DNA from: Halicephalobus mephisto
Lineage: Eukaryota > Nematoda > Chromadorea > Rhabditida > Panagrolaimidae
Direction of reading: 5' to 3'
Assembly: GCA_009193035.1 (NCBI GenBank)
Contig: SWDT01000011.1
Coordinates: 1-64,000 of the forward strand
DNA length: 64,000 bases
Shown here: positions 20,701 to 33,000 of the stretch, in pieces
How the letters are laid out: each line of letters begins with the position of its first letter
Position numbering within the stretch: the first letter of the stretch is position 1
Translations under genes and position numbers: made by a program
The notes under the pieces: generated by a model
Databases searched by the model: none
What the model saw: only the letters and a program-made list of their open reading frames with translations
Told to the model about the DNA's origin: nothing

Positions 20701-23700
20701 GACGTACTCGGGTCTGTCTGTCATCGATGTCTCCATCGTCGATCTTCCGGATTCAGAAGCAAGTGTTGGTTGCATCCCGATAACGGCGGTTTTCCCTAAA
20801 TCCGGTGGATTAACATTTGTCTTTTTGGCCAAAGGTCGACATCTGGCCAGACTTTCCATTTTCGGTTTTTTCGTTTTTGTTTATTAAAAAACGAACCTCG
20901 ATCGTCGTCTTCGAGTTGATTATCTTCTTCTTTATCCTTCTGCGGAGGTTCGTCGAATCCACTTCCTTCATCACCCTTAAATCCAAATTTAAAAAAAAAA
21001 CAAAAATTAAAAAAAAAAAAAGCTTTACAAAGTTACTGTAATTTGACAAATCACTCATTAACCCACTACCGTATAACAAACCTTTTGATTTTTCTGTTTT
21101 TTCCCCTTCCACTAAACCCAATTTTTATTATTTTTGAATTTTTCAGAAAAATTAAAACTGACCCAATCTTCATTGCACTGATTGGCCGCTTCCGCGGGAT
21201 CATCGTGCAATTTCAATTCCTGAATCGCCCCCTGAAAATGAAAAATTACAAACCTTTGTTGTTTTTGAAGCTGAGGTGGCTGTAACTGGAGCACTGGAAG
21301 TTGCAACAGAATCTGTAAGAGAAGAAAAAGACTTAGAAGACAATTGGGAAGAAAGAGAAATGAATTCAGAAGACTCTTTAGTAGAAATAGGTGTGGATTC
21401 AGAAGACTCTTCAGTAGAAATAGGTGTAGATTCTGGAATCTCTTCAGTAGAAATAGGTGTGGATTCAGAAGACTCTTTAGTAGAAATAGGTGTAGATTCT
21501 GGAATCTCTTTAGTAGAAATAGGTGTGGATTCTGGAACCTCTTCAGTAGAAACCGGTGTGGATTCTGGAACCTCTTCAGTAGAAACCGGTGTGGATTCTG
21601 GAACCTCTTCAGTAGAAACCGGTGTGGATTCAGAAGACTCTTTAGTAGAAATCGGTGTGGATTCTGGAATCTCTTCAGTAGAAATCGGTGTGGATTCAGA
21701 AATTTCATTTAATTCTGTTGACGGCAATTTTGCTCCTGTTGTAGTTGTTCCCTCGAGAAGTTTAGAAGTCGATTCAGGAGTAGTTACTGTATCTAAAGCT
21801 TCGGTAGAGGAATCGGGAGGAAGAGGAGAGTCTTTTTCTTCAGATTTTCCAACAGAAGGAACAAGACTCGATTCTGGGCCTTCAGTTGTGCTCAGGTGAT
21901 CCACAGATCTGGTGATTGAAGTCGCAGATATTCTTTCTACTTTGGATTCAGTAGTTTCAAACACATCTGCTTTTGCTGTTGATTCTGGAGGCTTTGCAGT
22001 CGTGACAGAATCACCTTCGGTTGAAAATCCACCAACTGTAGATTCAGGGGATTCCACAGTAGTCACGGGTCTCGTTTTTCCTTCTTCATTAAAAGTGGAT
22101 TCAGTAGAACTTTGAGTCGTTGCAACTTTTCCCATGATTCCAGGCTCTGTCGTCACTGTGATCGTAGATGTAATAGGAACTTCTTTGGTTTGAATGTCGT
22201 TGATTGTCGTTTTTCCTTCAGGTTCCACTGTCGAAACTTCTTCTGGAGCGGTTGTAGTTTCTTTTTTGACTTCGGTTGTTGTTATTTCTGGAGCAGTTGT
22301 AGTTTCTATTATTGGCACTTCTTCTGGAGCGGTTGTAGTTTTCTTCTGAGTTTCTGTTGTTGTTATTTCTGGAGCAGTTGTAGTTTCTATTATTGGAACT
22401 TCTTCTGGAGCAGTTGTAGTTTCTTTTTGGACTTCGGTTGTTGCTATTTCTGGAGTAGTTGTAGTTTCTATTATTGTAACTTCTTCTGAAGCAGTTGTAG
22501 TTTTCTTCTGAGTTTCTGTTGCTATTTCTGGAGCAGTTGTAGTTTCTATTATTGGAACTTCTTCTGGAACGGTTGTAGTTTCTATTATTGGAACTTCTTC
22601 TGGAGCAGTTGTAGTTTCTTTTTGGACTTCGGTTGTTGCTATTTCTTCCAGAATAGTTGTACCTTGTTTTTCCGCTTCCATTGTTACTACTTTGGAAACA
22701 GTTGTAGGTATTTCCTCAGAATCTGTTGTTTTGACTTCATTCTGCTCAGTTGTCATCAAGATGTCAGATTCTGTGGTCGGCAATTTGTCCGGGAAATCTC
22801 CGCGAATAGTTGTAGTTTTTGCTTCTTGAACTTTTGGAGATTTAGTTGTTTCGGATTTTTCCAAAGATATTTCTTTTTGTCCTTCTGTTGTTAGTTCTTC
22901 TACCGTAACTGATGTTTCGAAATCTCCTCCTGGAGTAACTCCTTCATACCCGGCTGTTGTCTCCAGAATCTTCGGGGATTCCGTCGGAAGAGCTCCGAAC
23001 GGATCCAGATTCGATTCTGGCCTCAATTTCGGAAGCTGCGTTGAAGCAAGAATTTCCTCCAATTTTGGTGAAGTCTTCGTTTCGAGATTTGGTTTTTCGC
23101 TTTCAGTAGTCGTAGATTCAGGAGTAGTTTCTGTTTCTTCAGAAACAACCATCTCTTTTCCGTTTTTAATAATTCCGTCTTCAGAAACGGAGAAGCTCCC
23201 ATCAGGACCAGAAGTCGGGGTCTGGTCAAAGTACTTCATCGGGTCCACGTATTCAGCGCCGACATGAGAATCATAATCTTCTTCTGTTTCCTCTGCAGAG
23301 GATTCAGATTCGACTATCTTCGGTGCTTCAGATTCTGGAGTTTTTCCATTTTCAAGATTCGGTGCTTCAGATTCTGGGATTTTTTCATTTTCAAGATCCG
23401 GTGCTTCTGAAGCCTTGACTTCGCTTTCTGTGGTCAGTATTTCGTCCTCTCCGCTGCCTTCTATGATTTCTCTAGTAACGTCAGCTTCGAGAGCCTTATT
23501 CGGACCCTCAGGGACTACTGTATCGATCGGGAAAGGAGTCACGAAGACTTCTTCAGAAGTACTCAATGTCACGATTTTGGGATTTTCCGTGGCTTCAGAA
23601 GAGTGTTCGAAAAAAGCAAACTTGATCACCGGAGGCGTGGTTTCTTCGACAAGTCTGAACGTCGCCGTGGATTCGACCATGTTCGAAAATTCCGAACTCG

Positions 23701-24061
23701 TTTCTGTCGATGAAGGTGTTGTTGAATAATCCGTCGAAAAAGTAAATTCTGAAGTTGAAATTTCTTCTGAAAATTCTTTTTTTCTTGATCCAATTTCATC
23801 ATCAAGAACAGAAAATTGTTTTTTCCAATCAGCTTGTCGTTTTTTTCTTTTTTTCAAATCAGATAAAAAATTTGATTCATTTTTAGAATTTTCAATTTTA
23901 TCCGATGGAAGAGAAATTTTCAAAAAGCCCTCAGGGCCTGGGAGGATGAACCCTTCTTCTTCGGCCTGGACTTCTGGTTTAACTTCTTTTTTTCTTATTG
24001 GATCTCCAAAAATCGAACAAAATCCAAAAATAAAAATCAAAAACAACTTCCAAAATCCCAT
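14755..24061 (-). CDS. cle-1: cle-1 short isoform with nested mucin-like first exon
   Basis: A single 2808-nt open exon (21254-24061) begins with ATG and a clear signal peptide (MGFWKLFLIFIFGFCSIFG). An RKKR furin-type site follows at residues 72-75. The exon runs through more than 800 residues rich in Ser, Thr, Glu and Pro. It ends AAAG|GTTTGT in phase 0, which fits the exon at 20975 (GDEGSGF). That exon is also the acceptor for the TSPN tail in the long form, so both forms share everything downstream, including endostatin (about 1524 residues in total). The exon lies inside the intron that splits the TSPN domain, so it cannot be part of the long form without breaking that domain. Two internal repeats occur: about 24 residues built on EVPIIETTTAPE, and about 11 residues built on ESTPISTEE. 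C. elegans cle-1 is known to use several promoters. The mucin-like content here is the unusual point. Confidence 0.75.
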
Positions 24062-27000
24062 TGGTAGATTACTGTAATTTTTCTGAAACTTTAATAAAAA
24101 AAGAAAAATCGAAAAAATTCAACAAATGTCAAAGGACGATGATCGGCGAAAAAAACTGAAAAATGCATAAATAAAGTCCAAAAAAGAAGAGACCAAAAGC
24201 ATGATTTTCGATGTTGTTTATTCTCAAAAAAATTTCTTTTTGGCAAGAAATAAAAAAAAGAAACAAGTTTGGTTTATGACTCAATTGTCTAATTTCATAA
24301 AAAAACAAAAATGGTCATTTATAGGTTTTAAAAAATTATTTATATTAAAATAAAAAAAATAATTTTTTTAAAATTTTTATTTAAATAAAAAATTACTTTT
24401 CTTAAAATTTTAAGTTTTAAAAAATTATTTATATTTAAATAAAAAAAATTATTTTTTTAAATTTTTATTTAAATAAAAAATATTTTTTTTTTAATTTTTA
24501 AGTTTTAAAAAATTATCATTTATAAGTTTTAAAAAAATAATTTTTATTTAAATAAAAAAATTATTTATATTAAAATTAAAAAAATAATTTTTTTAAATTT
24601 TTATTTAAATAAAAAATATTTTTTTTTAATTTTTAAGTTTTAAAAAATTATCATTTATAGGTTTTAAAAAATTATTTTTTTAAATTTTTAAGTATATTTT
24701 AAAAAAATAATTTTTATTTAAATAAAAAAATTATTTATATTAAAATTAAAAAATTATTTTTATTTGAAAAATTTATTTTTTTTTAAATTTTTCATAAAAA
24801 AATAATAATTAATTTTTTTATAAAATTTTTGTTTTTGGAAAAATTTTAATTTATTTTTGAAATGAAAAAAAAAATAATTTACATGTAAAAATAATCTTTA
24901 ACTCATTTTTAAAAAAAAAACGAAAAAAATGGTCGATTATTTTCAGGAATATTCAAGTCGATCTCTGAACGGAAAAGTTTTTTTTGATCGACAGAAAAAA
25001 AACAAAAAGCTTTCACTGTCTGAACGAAGAAAAGTTACATCTCGGTGTTGAATCACTGGAATTTAACGTTACTAAGGTCAATGAGGGTCAAGTACGCAAA
25101 AATGTTGAATCATTGCCTGCTACTGTAAAAACAGTGGTCCGTTTGATGAAAGTCGATCGTCAGAATTCGAGGTTCAGATTTCGACTTTTCGGGATGAAAC
25201 ATGACTTTCGAAATTTTAAATTTTCGGAATGAAACATGACTTTTAAAATTTCGAATTTTCGTGCTAAGACATAGTTTTTAAAATTTAAATTTTCGGGATG
25301 AAACATAACTTTCGAAATTTTGAATTTTCGCGTTAGGACGTGATTTTTAAAATTTTGAATTTTCGCGTTAGAACGTGATTTTTAAAATGTCGACTTTTCG
25401 GGATGAAAAATGACTTTTAAAATTTCGACTTTTCGGGTTGGGATATGATTTTTAAAAATTCGACTTTTCGCGTTAGGACGTGATTTTTAAAATTTAAATT
25501 TTTCGAAATGAAAAATGATTTTTAAAATTTCGACTTTTCGCGTTAGGACGTGATTTTTTAAATTTAAATTTTTCGAAATGAAACGAAATTTTCGTGTTGG
25601 GATGTGATTTTTAAAATTTAACTTTCGTGTTAAAACACAACTTTCGAAACTCCAACTTTTCGTGTTCAAATACAATTTTCGAATCAGGTGTTATTTTAAA
25701 AATCCAAATATCAAGTCTATCAATTTACATAAGACAGATTTTTCGAAATAGAAAAATCCCCGAATCGTGTCTCACCGCGAAAAGTCCAAAATTCGGCTTC
25801 AAAAAAATCTTTTATTTTTAAAAATTTAAAAAAATCGAAAAATCAAATATCACGATTTAACTATAGTAAAATCTGAAAAAATTTGATCGTAACGAAAATG
25901 CAAAAAAAACTGAAAAAAACGAAAAAACGGACATTTGGATCCGCTTTGTCGAAAAAATTTTGAAATATTTTTAATAAATACTGATTTTTTTTGGATAAAC
26001 TGGCTCAGATAAATGTAAAAAAATTTTAACAAAAGTCTAGACTTTTTCGAAAATATAGCTAATTTTAAAAAAATTGTTGCACTTCAATTTTCGGACTAAT
26101 CAAAAATAATTTTTGTAGTTTTAAAATTTCAAAAAATTTATAATTGTAAAATTTCGGAAAATTTATAATTGTAAAATTTCGGAAAATTTATAATTGTAAA
26201 ATTTCAAAAAATTTGTAGTTTTAAAATTTCAGAAAATTCCGAAAACATTCATGTGATTGTTTTTGGAAAAAAACTAAAGTTAAATCAAAAGAATTTTTAG
26301 TAAATTTTCAAAAAATCAAAAGATTATAGAAGACATTTCAAGAACTCTCACAATGATAGAAAAAAAAGTAAAATAAATTCAAATAAATTAAGATATTTTA
26401 AGAATTTTTACGATGATAGAAAAAAGTGAAGTAAATTCAAATAAATCAAATAAATTTTTTAAAATTAAGATATTTGAAGAATTTTCACAATGATAAAAAA
26501 AAAGTAAAATAAATTTTTTTTAAATTAAGATATTTTAAGAATTTTTACGATGATGGAAAAAAGGTGAAATAATTTTTAAAAAATTAAGATATTTGAAGAA
26601 TTTTCACAATGATGAAAGAAAAATCAAATTTTTGAAGATTAAATAAGTATTGTATTCCAGTGTCCAATTTTACAGCCACAAATAACCTGAAAAAAAAGAA
26701 AAAACTGACCTCGAAGCCTCCGCCGATGATGGGACCGGCGTTGGCGATGTAGAGCTTGGAGGCATCGTCCATCTGGAGCTGCTCTGGATATCGGCGGATT
26801 TGTCTTGTGGCGAATCTCATGCATCTGAAGTACAGAGCTACAGTATCTCCAACGACTTCTAAGGCCAGTTGAGTCCATTGATTCGTGAAAGCAGGAACGA
26901 GGAAACTGGCGATTACTGTAGAATGAGTTTCCGTCTGAGAATCGGTGTAAACGAGAGAGATATTCGTCTGGGCTTTGCCTGCGGGGGAAAGCAAAAGTCC

Positions 27001-30000
27001 CAAATCTACTACAGTATCGAAGGCGTTAACAACGGCGAAAAGATATCCCCCTTGGTTGTCTTTGGGCTTGATGGAAGCGACGATGGCGAAATTCCTGAAG
27101 AACTTCCGAGGAAGGTAGATTCTGTAAGGAACGACGATCTCGACCCCCCTCTGGATCCCGACGGCAGGAAGTCCATCCAGACCCTTGGTACGGTAGACCC
27201 TCGGATCGGTGTTGATCAGATTCTCCAGTGGAGTCAGGAGATCCACATCTGTCTCTTCATCTGAAATCATCCGTCTTTAATGCCAAATTTGACAAATTCG
27301 ATATTAATCCCACAGACAGATGTCCATCCTGGAATGTCCCTTTTTGAACAAAAACCAAACAATCCCGTCCAAGGCTCCACTGAAAGAAGCACGGATGATG
27401 ACTCCAGCAATTTTCCTTTCAAGATTTATGAGCCTTGGGGGAAATACGGAGTGTTCCGAAAAATCCCGATTTTAAAGTTCTCAAATCCAACGAATATGGA
27501 TTTTAATAATTTTTTAAAACCTAAATAATTAAATTTCAGAAATCAGAAGTTATAAATTTTTTAAAAACTTAACTAAACTGATAATGGAACAGAACATCAA
27601 AGTTGAAATTTGAAATTAATCAAGTTAAAAATAGAACAGAACGCCAAAATTTCAAATTTTAAAATGAACTAGATTGGCACTGGAACAGAACGCCAAGATT
27701 TTAAATTTCAAAATAAATTAGATTGGCACTGGAACAGAACGCCAAGATTTCAAATTTTAAAATGAACTAGATTGACACTGGAACAGAACGCCAAGATTTT
27801 AAATTTTAAAATGAACTTGATTAGCACTGGAACAGAACGCCAAGATTTCAAATTTTAAAATTAACAATGGAACAGAACGCCAAAACTCAAAAATCATTAA
27901 CTTGAAGTTTGAACAGATCACCAAAGTTTGAAAAGCACTTTTTTTCAAATATTTTTGATCATAATCATTTTTTTAAATTAAGTCTTTTGTGCAAAATAAT
28001 AAATTTAATAGATGTTAAAATTAATGTTAGAAATCCATGCATATTGACTGAATTAAAATTATTTAACTTTTCGATTTTTTGGCACAGATTGTAAACGCCA
28101 AAAATCCGTGTCCATAAGGACTCATGATTGACATAATCACTCCCTAGGGCTTCTGAATCTAAAAATGACGATCTTCGTTCTTTCTTGAAAGAAAAATATT
28201 ATTTTATTTTTGACAACTTGATCCATTTCTAAACCTTAGGATTAATGAAGATTACAGTTGTAGTAAATCTGTCATCGGGATTTACTCCAAGTTCTGTGCT
28301 GAGATCTACGAAGCAGTCAATGTCAAAAGTAAAATTTTAAATAAAAAAAATTTTTAAAAAATCAAAATTAAAATCGCGAAATTTAGGCGCAACGCTTGCC
28401 CAACTGTTGTGCACAAACTCCACCGACAAAAGACATAAACCGCCTCCTACCGCGACAATCCCTGAAGTTACGGTAGAAGTGCGCGCGCTCACTGATTAGT
28501 ATTCCCACGATTGAAATGACATATCTGGCTAATCAGTAGTGAACAAATTTTCTCGCTCGCTCATTCATAGATGCGAGTATACTCTCTCGCGCTCACTGAC
28601 TGGCAATTTTATGAATGAAATGGGAAATCTGGTAAATCAGTGACAAGTAAATTCTTATTCGTGCGTTTTTTGACTGGTAAATTTATGAATGAAATGGGAA
28701 ATCTGGTAAATCAGTGACAAGTAAATTCTTATTCGTGTGCTTTTTGACTGGCAATTTTACAAATGAAATGGGAAATCTGGTAAATCAGTGACAAGTAAAT
28801 TCTTATTCGTGCGCTTTTTGACTGGTAAATTTACAAATGAAATGATAAATCTGGCTAATCAGTGACAAGTAAATTCTTATTCGTGCGCTCACTGACTGGT
28901 AAATTTACGAATGAAATGATAAATCTGGCTAATCAATGAATTTTTACTAATAAATATCAAATTATTTTTTATAACATATTCAAAATGATATAGTAATGAT
29001 TATTATTTTTAAACTGTTTTCTTTTTGAATTATGGTATATTATTTGGAATAAAGAAGTTCAAAAAGTGAACTCCCCTTAGGGCCTGGTTGTGCCGCAGAA
29101 TTTACAATTTTGCTTCGATTTTGATTTCGACATTGACAGGAACAAAGCCTCTGTCAGAGTGGAACTAATTTTTTTTCAACGCAAAATTTTCAATTATGCA
29201 AAGTCCAAGAATCCAGATTTTTTCAATCAAAATGTTCTTTTTATTTTTCGAAAAACAATTTTAAAACAAAAAGAATTATTGAACGTTTTTGAGCTTTGAA
29301 ATGCCAGAATTGGTGGAGTAGCGTGAATAATGGCACTTGGACCCTTTTTGACGTTTTTTCGAGCTTCTTCGCCAAATCTCGGTCCGAGAGGAAAAGCGGT
29401 CCGATTATGGAAGTTTTCGAAAAGAAAAAACGAGTAAACAAAATTCAATAAGATTACTGTTGAATCCTGATAATAAGTACTAGATGAAAAAAATCGAAAA
29501 TTTCATAAAAAAATTAAAAATTTTATAAAAAAAATTAAAATTTTATAAAAAAAAATCGAAAATTTTATTCAAAAAATCGAAAATTTTATAAAAAAAATCG
29601 AAAATTTTATAAAAAAAATCGAAAATTTTATAAAAAAAATTAAAAATTTTATAAAAAAATTAAAATTTTATAAAAAAAAATCGAAAATTTTATAAAAAAA
29701 AAATTAAAATTTCATAAAAAAATCGAAAATTTTAAAAATAAATTGGTTAAATAAAATTGAAAATTAAAAAATATTAAATAATTGATAAGATTAAATTTTA
29801 TTTCTTGGTTAATTTTTAAAGTTTGGCTTGGAATGGACTTTTTTGAAAGTTCTAGTTTGGTTTGATATAGATCTTTCGAGAAAATTCCAGTCCAATTTAA
29901 AATAGACTTTTCTGGCAAGTTTAGTCTAGTTTGTTATAGATTTTTCTAGAAAATCCTAATCTACCCCAGAAGAGATCATTTTAGGAAATTTTAATTCAGA

Positions 30001-33000
30001 TTTGGATGGACCTTTCCGGAAAGCCCCGATCTAGTCCGGAGTGGACTTTTTTAAAGCTTCAACCTAGTTGGATGTAGATTTTTCTAGAAAATCCTAATTC
30101 AAACTGAAACAGACTTTTCAGAAGGTCCTAGTTTGGTTAAATGTTTCTAAGAGATCAGGATCTAGTCCAAGGTAAGTCTTCCTAAAGAATCTTAGCCTAA
30201 TCCGGGGTGGATCTTCTTAGAAGGACCTGATTTAGTTTAGAGCTTTCTTAGAAGGACCTAGCTTTGTTTAGACCCTTTTTAGAAGGACCTAACTTGACCT
30301 AGAACCTTTTTAAAAGGACCTGACTTTGTTTAGACCCTTTTTAGAAGGACCTAACTTGACCTAGAACCTTTTTAAAAGGACCTAGCTTTGTTTAGACCCT
30401 TTTTAGAAGGACCTGACTTTGCCTAGATCCCTCTAAAAGAACCTAACTTGGTCTAGAACCTTCTTGGAAGGACCTAATCTGACCTGCTCTAGGTGTTCCA
30501 GCTCTGTCCGATTTGGATTTTTAAAAATCTTTAATTTAGTCAAAAAATTAAAAATTTCCGGATTTTATTTTTATTTTTTTAAATTACTAAATTCCCTACT
30601 TTTGGGCTTTTGTAATCACTCAAGGGTTACTGTAACTCTTACCTCCAGGAATATCGAAACCCGCGATGAAGAGCCGGTCTTTGGTAATTAGTACGGTAAT
30701 GGATAAAAACAAAAATAAATTCAGCAACATTTCTGAGCAAACAAGGTGTAATCAAGTTTTCTTTCCGAGACTAAGTCATCATCGAGTGGAACTTCCTGTC
30801 CTGGCCTCAATCGTCGAAATTAGAAGGTTCTCAATTTCACGAAAAAATCCGAAATTGACCGTCGGTCAGTCCGAAAAAGGAAACAGAAAGGAAAGGGCGG
30901 AGTCACCGACTCCCCAAAGGACCCTCGACCATTGTTTCGAGGATTTTTATCTTTTTAAATATAAATTCCAAAAAAAACTATACTATTTAGTGAAAAATGT
31001 AAGAAATAAATCATTTTTGGATGATTAATCACGGATAAAATTTGTCTTTTGTCAAAGGCCAATCTTTGGGATGTTTTGCTTGACTGCATTCCGATCGATC
31101 CTGATCTCCCAGGAACCTTATCCCCGCAGATGTCCCTTATGACCGTTCTCAAACCGCCGCCGATCGTTAATATCCGAAATGATAATCATGACACTTGCGA
31201 AAACGATCGTCGAAAACGACGTGTTTCTACTCAAGGCCAGAATTTGCAAATTTGAGAAATTACAGGTTTTGTGAGATTTATATTATGTAAAAAAACTAGA
31301 ATTTTATGAAAAATTCTAGAATAATTTAAAATGCAATAAAAAGTTTTAAATTTTTCAGAATTTTATGGAAAATTCCGGGATATTTGGAAAGTTAGTGAAA
31401 ATTTTTAAATTTTTCAGAATTCAATGGAAATTTCTAGAATCTCTAAAAATTTAATAAAAACTTCGGAATTTTTAGTTTTTCAGAATCCAATGGAAATTTC
31501 TAGAATCTTTAAAAATTTCGAAATTTCTAGAATTTTTCGAATTTTCCAGAATCTTTAAAAATTTCGAAATTTCTAGAATTTTTCGAATTTTCCAGAATTT
31601 TTTAAAATTTAATAAAAACTTCGGAATTTTTAGAATTTAGTGGAAATTTTTAGGATGTTTCGAAATTTAAAAAGTTCTTTGATTTTTTGAAATTTCTAAA
31701 ATTCTCAATTTAGTTGGAAATTTAAAAATGTTTTTATATTTAATAGAAGCTTTTCAAACACTCCAAAAGTCACCAAAAATTTCTCGCAATTAGCTCTACG
31801 AATTTTGAAGATTCGTGTTGAGACAAATTCAAAAAAAATTGGATTGGTAGTATTGGGATGCCGGACCACAAAAAGCAATTGCAACGACCGGGAATCGAAC
31901 CCGGGCCGACCGCGTGGCAGGCGGCCATTCTACCACTGAACCATCGTTGCTTGCGGCATCACGAAGATCTATTTTACAATTTTATTTTTATCAAATCAAA
32001 ACTTTATTTTTATTAAACAAAAACTACTTTTATTAAACAAAAACTATTTTTATTAAACAAAAATTTCCACAAAACTTTCTAGAATCTTCCAAAATTTAAG
32101 AAAAAGTCAAAAAACATTTAAAATTTTAAGCTTTTGAAAATTCTTACAATTTTTCAAAATAATAAAAAATCGAAAATTTTTTAAATTTAAATTTTTTGTT
32201 TTAAATTTAAAAATTCCCTTTGAGATATTTTCGGAAAATTATTCCTTTTTAATTTTTATAATAATATGACTAATAACATCTGTTATTAGTGGATCGTTCC
32301 GACAGGAATTTCGAGAGCCTTCTAGTTGATCTAATTAAAAAATTAGGATAGGGATTTTTTGAAGAACGCCTTGGCAACGATTCCACCTCATTAGAGACGA
32401 CTCTCGTCGACCAGATGCCGCGGTTGTGCGACAAATGCTCCCCAGCGATGTTTGCTCCCTTCCGACTCGTATCAATTTTAAAATTTTTTTCTTTTCTATG
32501 ATTTTAAGTTAATTTAATTATTAAAAAGTGTAAAAATGAAAGAAGTTATCAAGATTACGAAATAGAAGGAGCGAACGTCACTGGGAGCGACTCTCGTCGA
32601 TCGGAGGCCACAGTTGTGCGGCAAATGTTCCCCAGCGATGTTTGCTCCCTTCCGACTCGTATCAATTTCGAAATTCTTTCTTATCTATGATCTTAAGTTA
32701 ATTTAATTATTAAAAAGTGTAAAAATGAAAGAAGTTATCAAGATTACGAAATAGAAGGAGCAACTCTCGTCGATCGGAGGCCACAGTTGTGCGGCAAATG
32801 TTCCCCAGCGACGATTGCTCATTTTCGATTCGTGTTAATTTCGAAATTCTTTTTTATCTATGATCTTAAGTTAATTTAATTATTAAAAAAGCATGAAAAT
32901 GAAAGAAATCATATAAAACTTATGAAATAGAAGAAGCAAACGTCACTAGGAGCGACTCTCGTGGACCAGAGGTCGCGGTTGTGCGGCAAATGTTCCCCTT

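Noticed and set aside
21276..22894. Several plus-strand ORFs with Cys/Phe/Asn-rich or Val/Asp/Ser-rich repeats
   Set aside because: They are antisense readings of the tandem repeats of the cle-1 mucin-like exon, which has a signal peptide, codon bias and a fitting donor.
31030..31250. Additional cle-1 exon in a GC-richer block
   Set aside because: No frame gives both splice sites and the phase 1 needed on each side. Left as unresolved intronic sequence.
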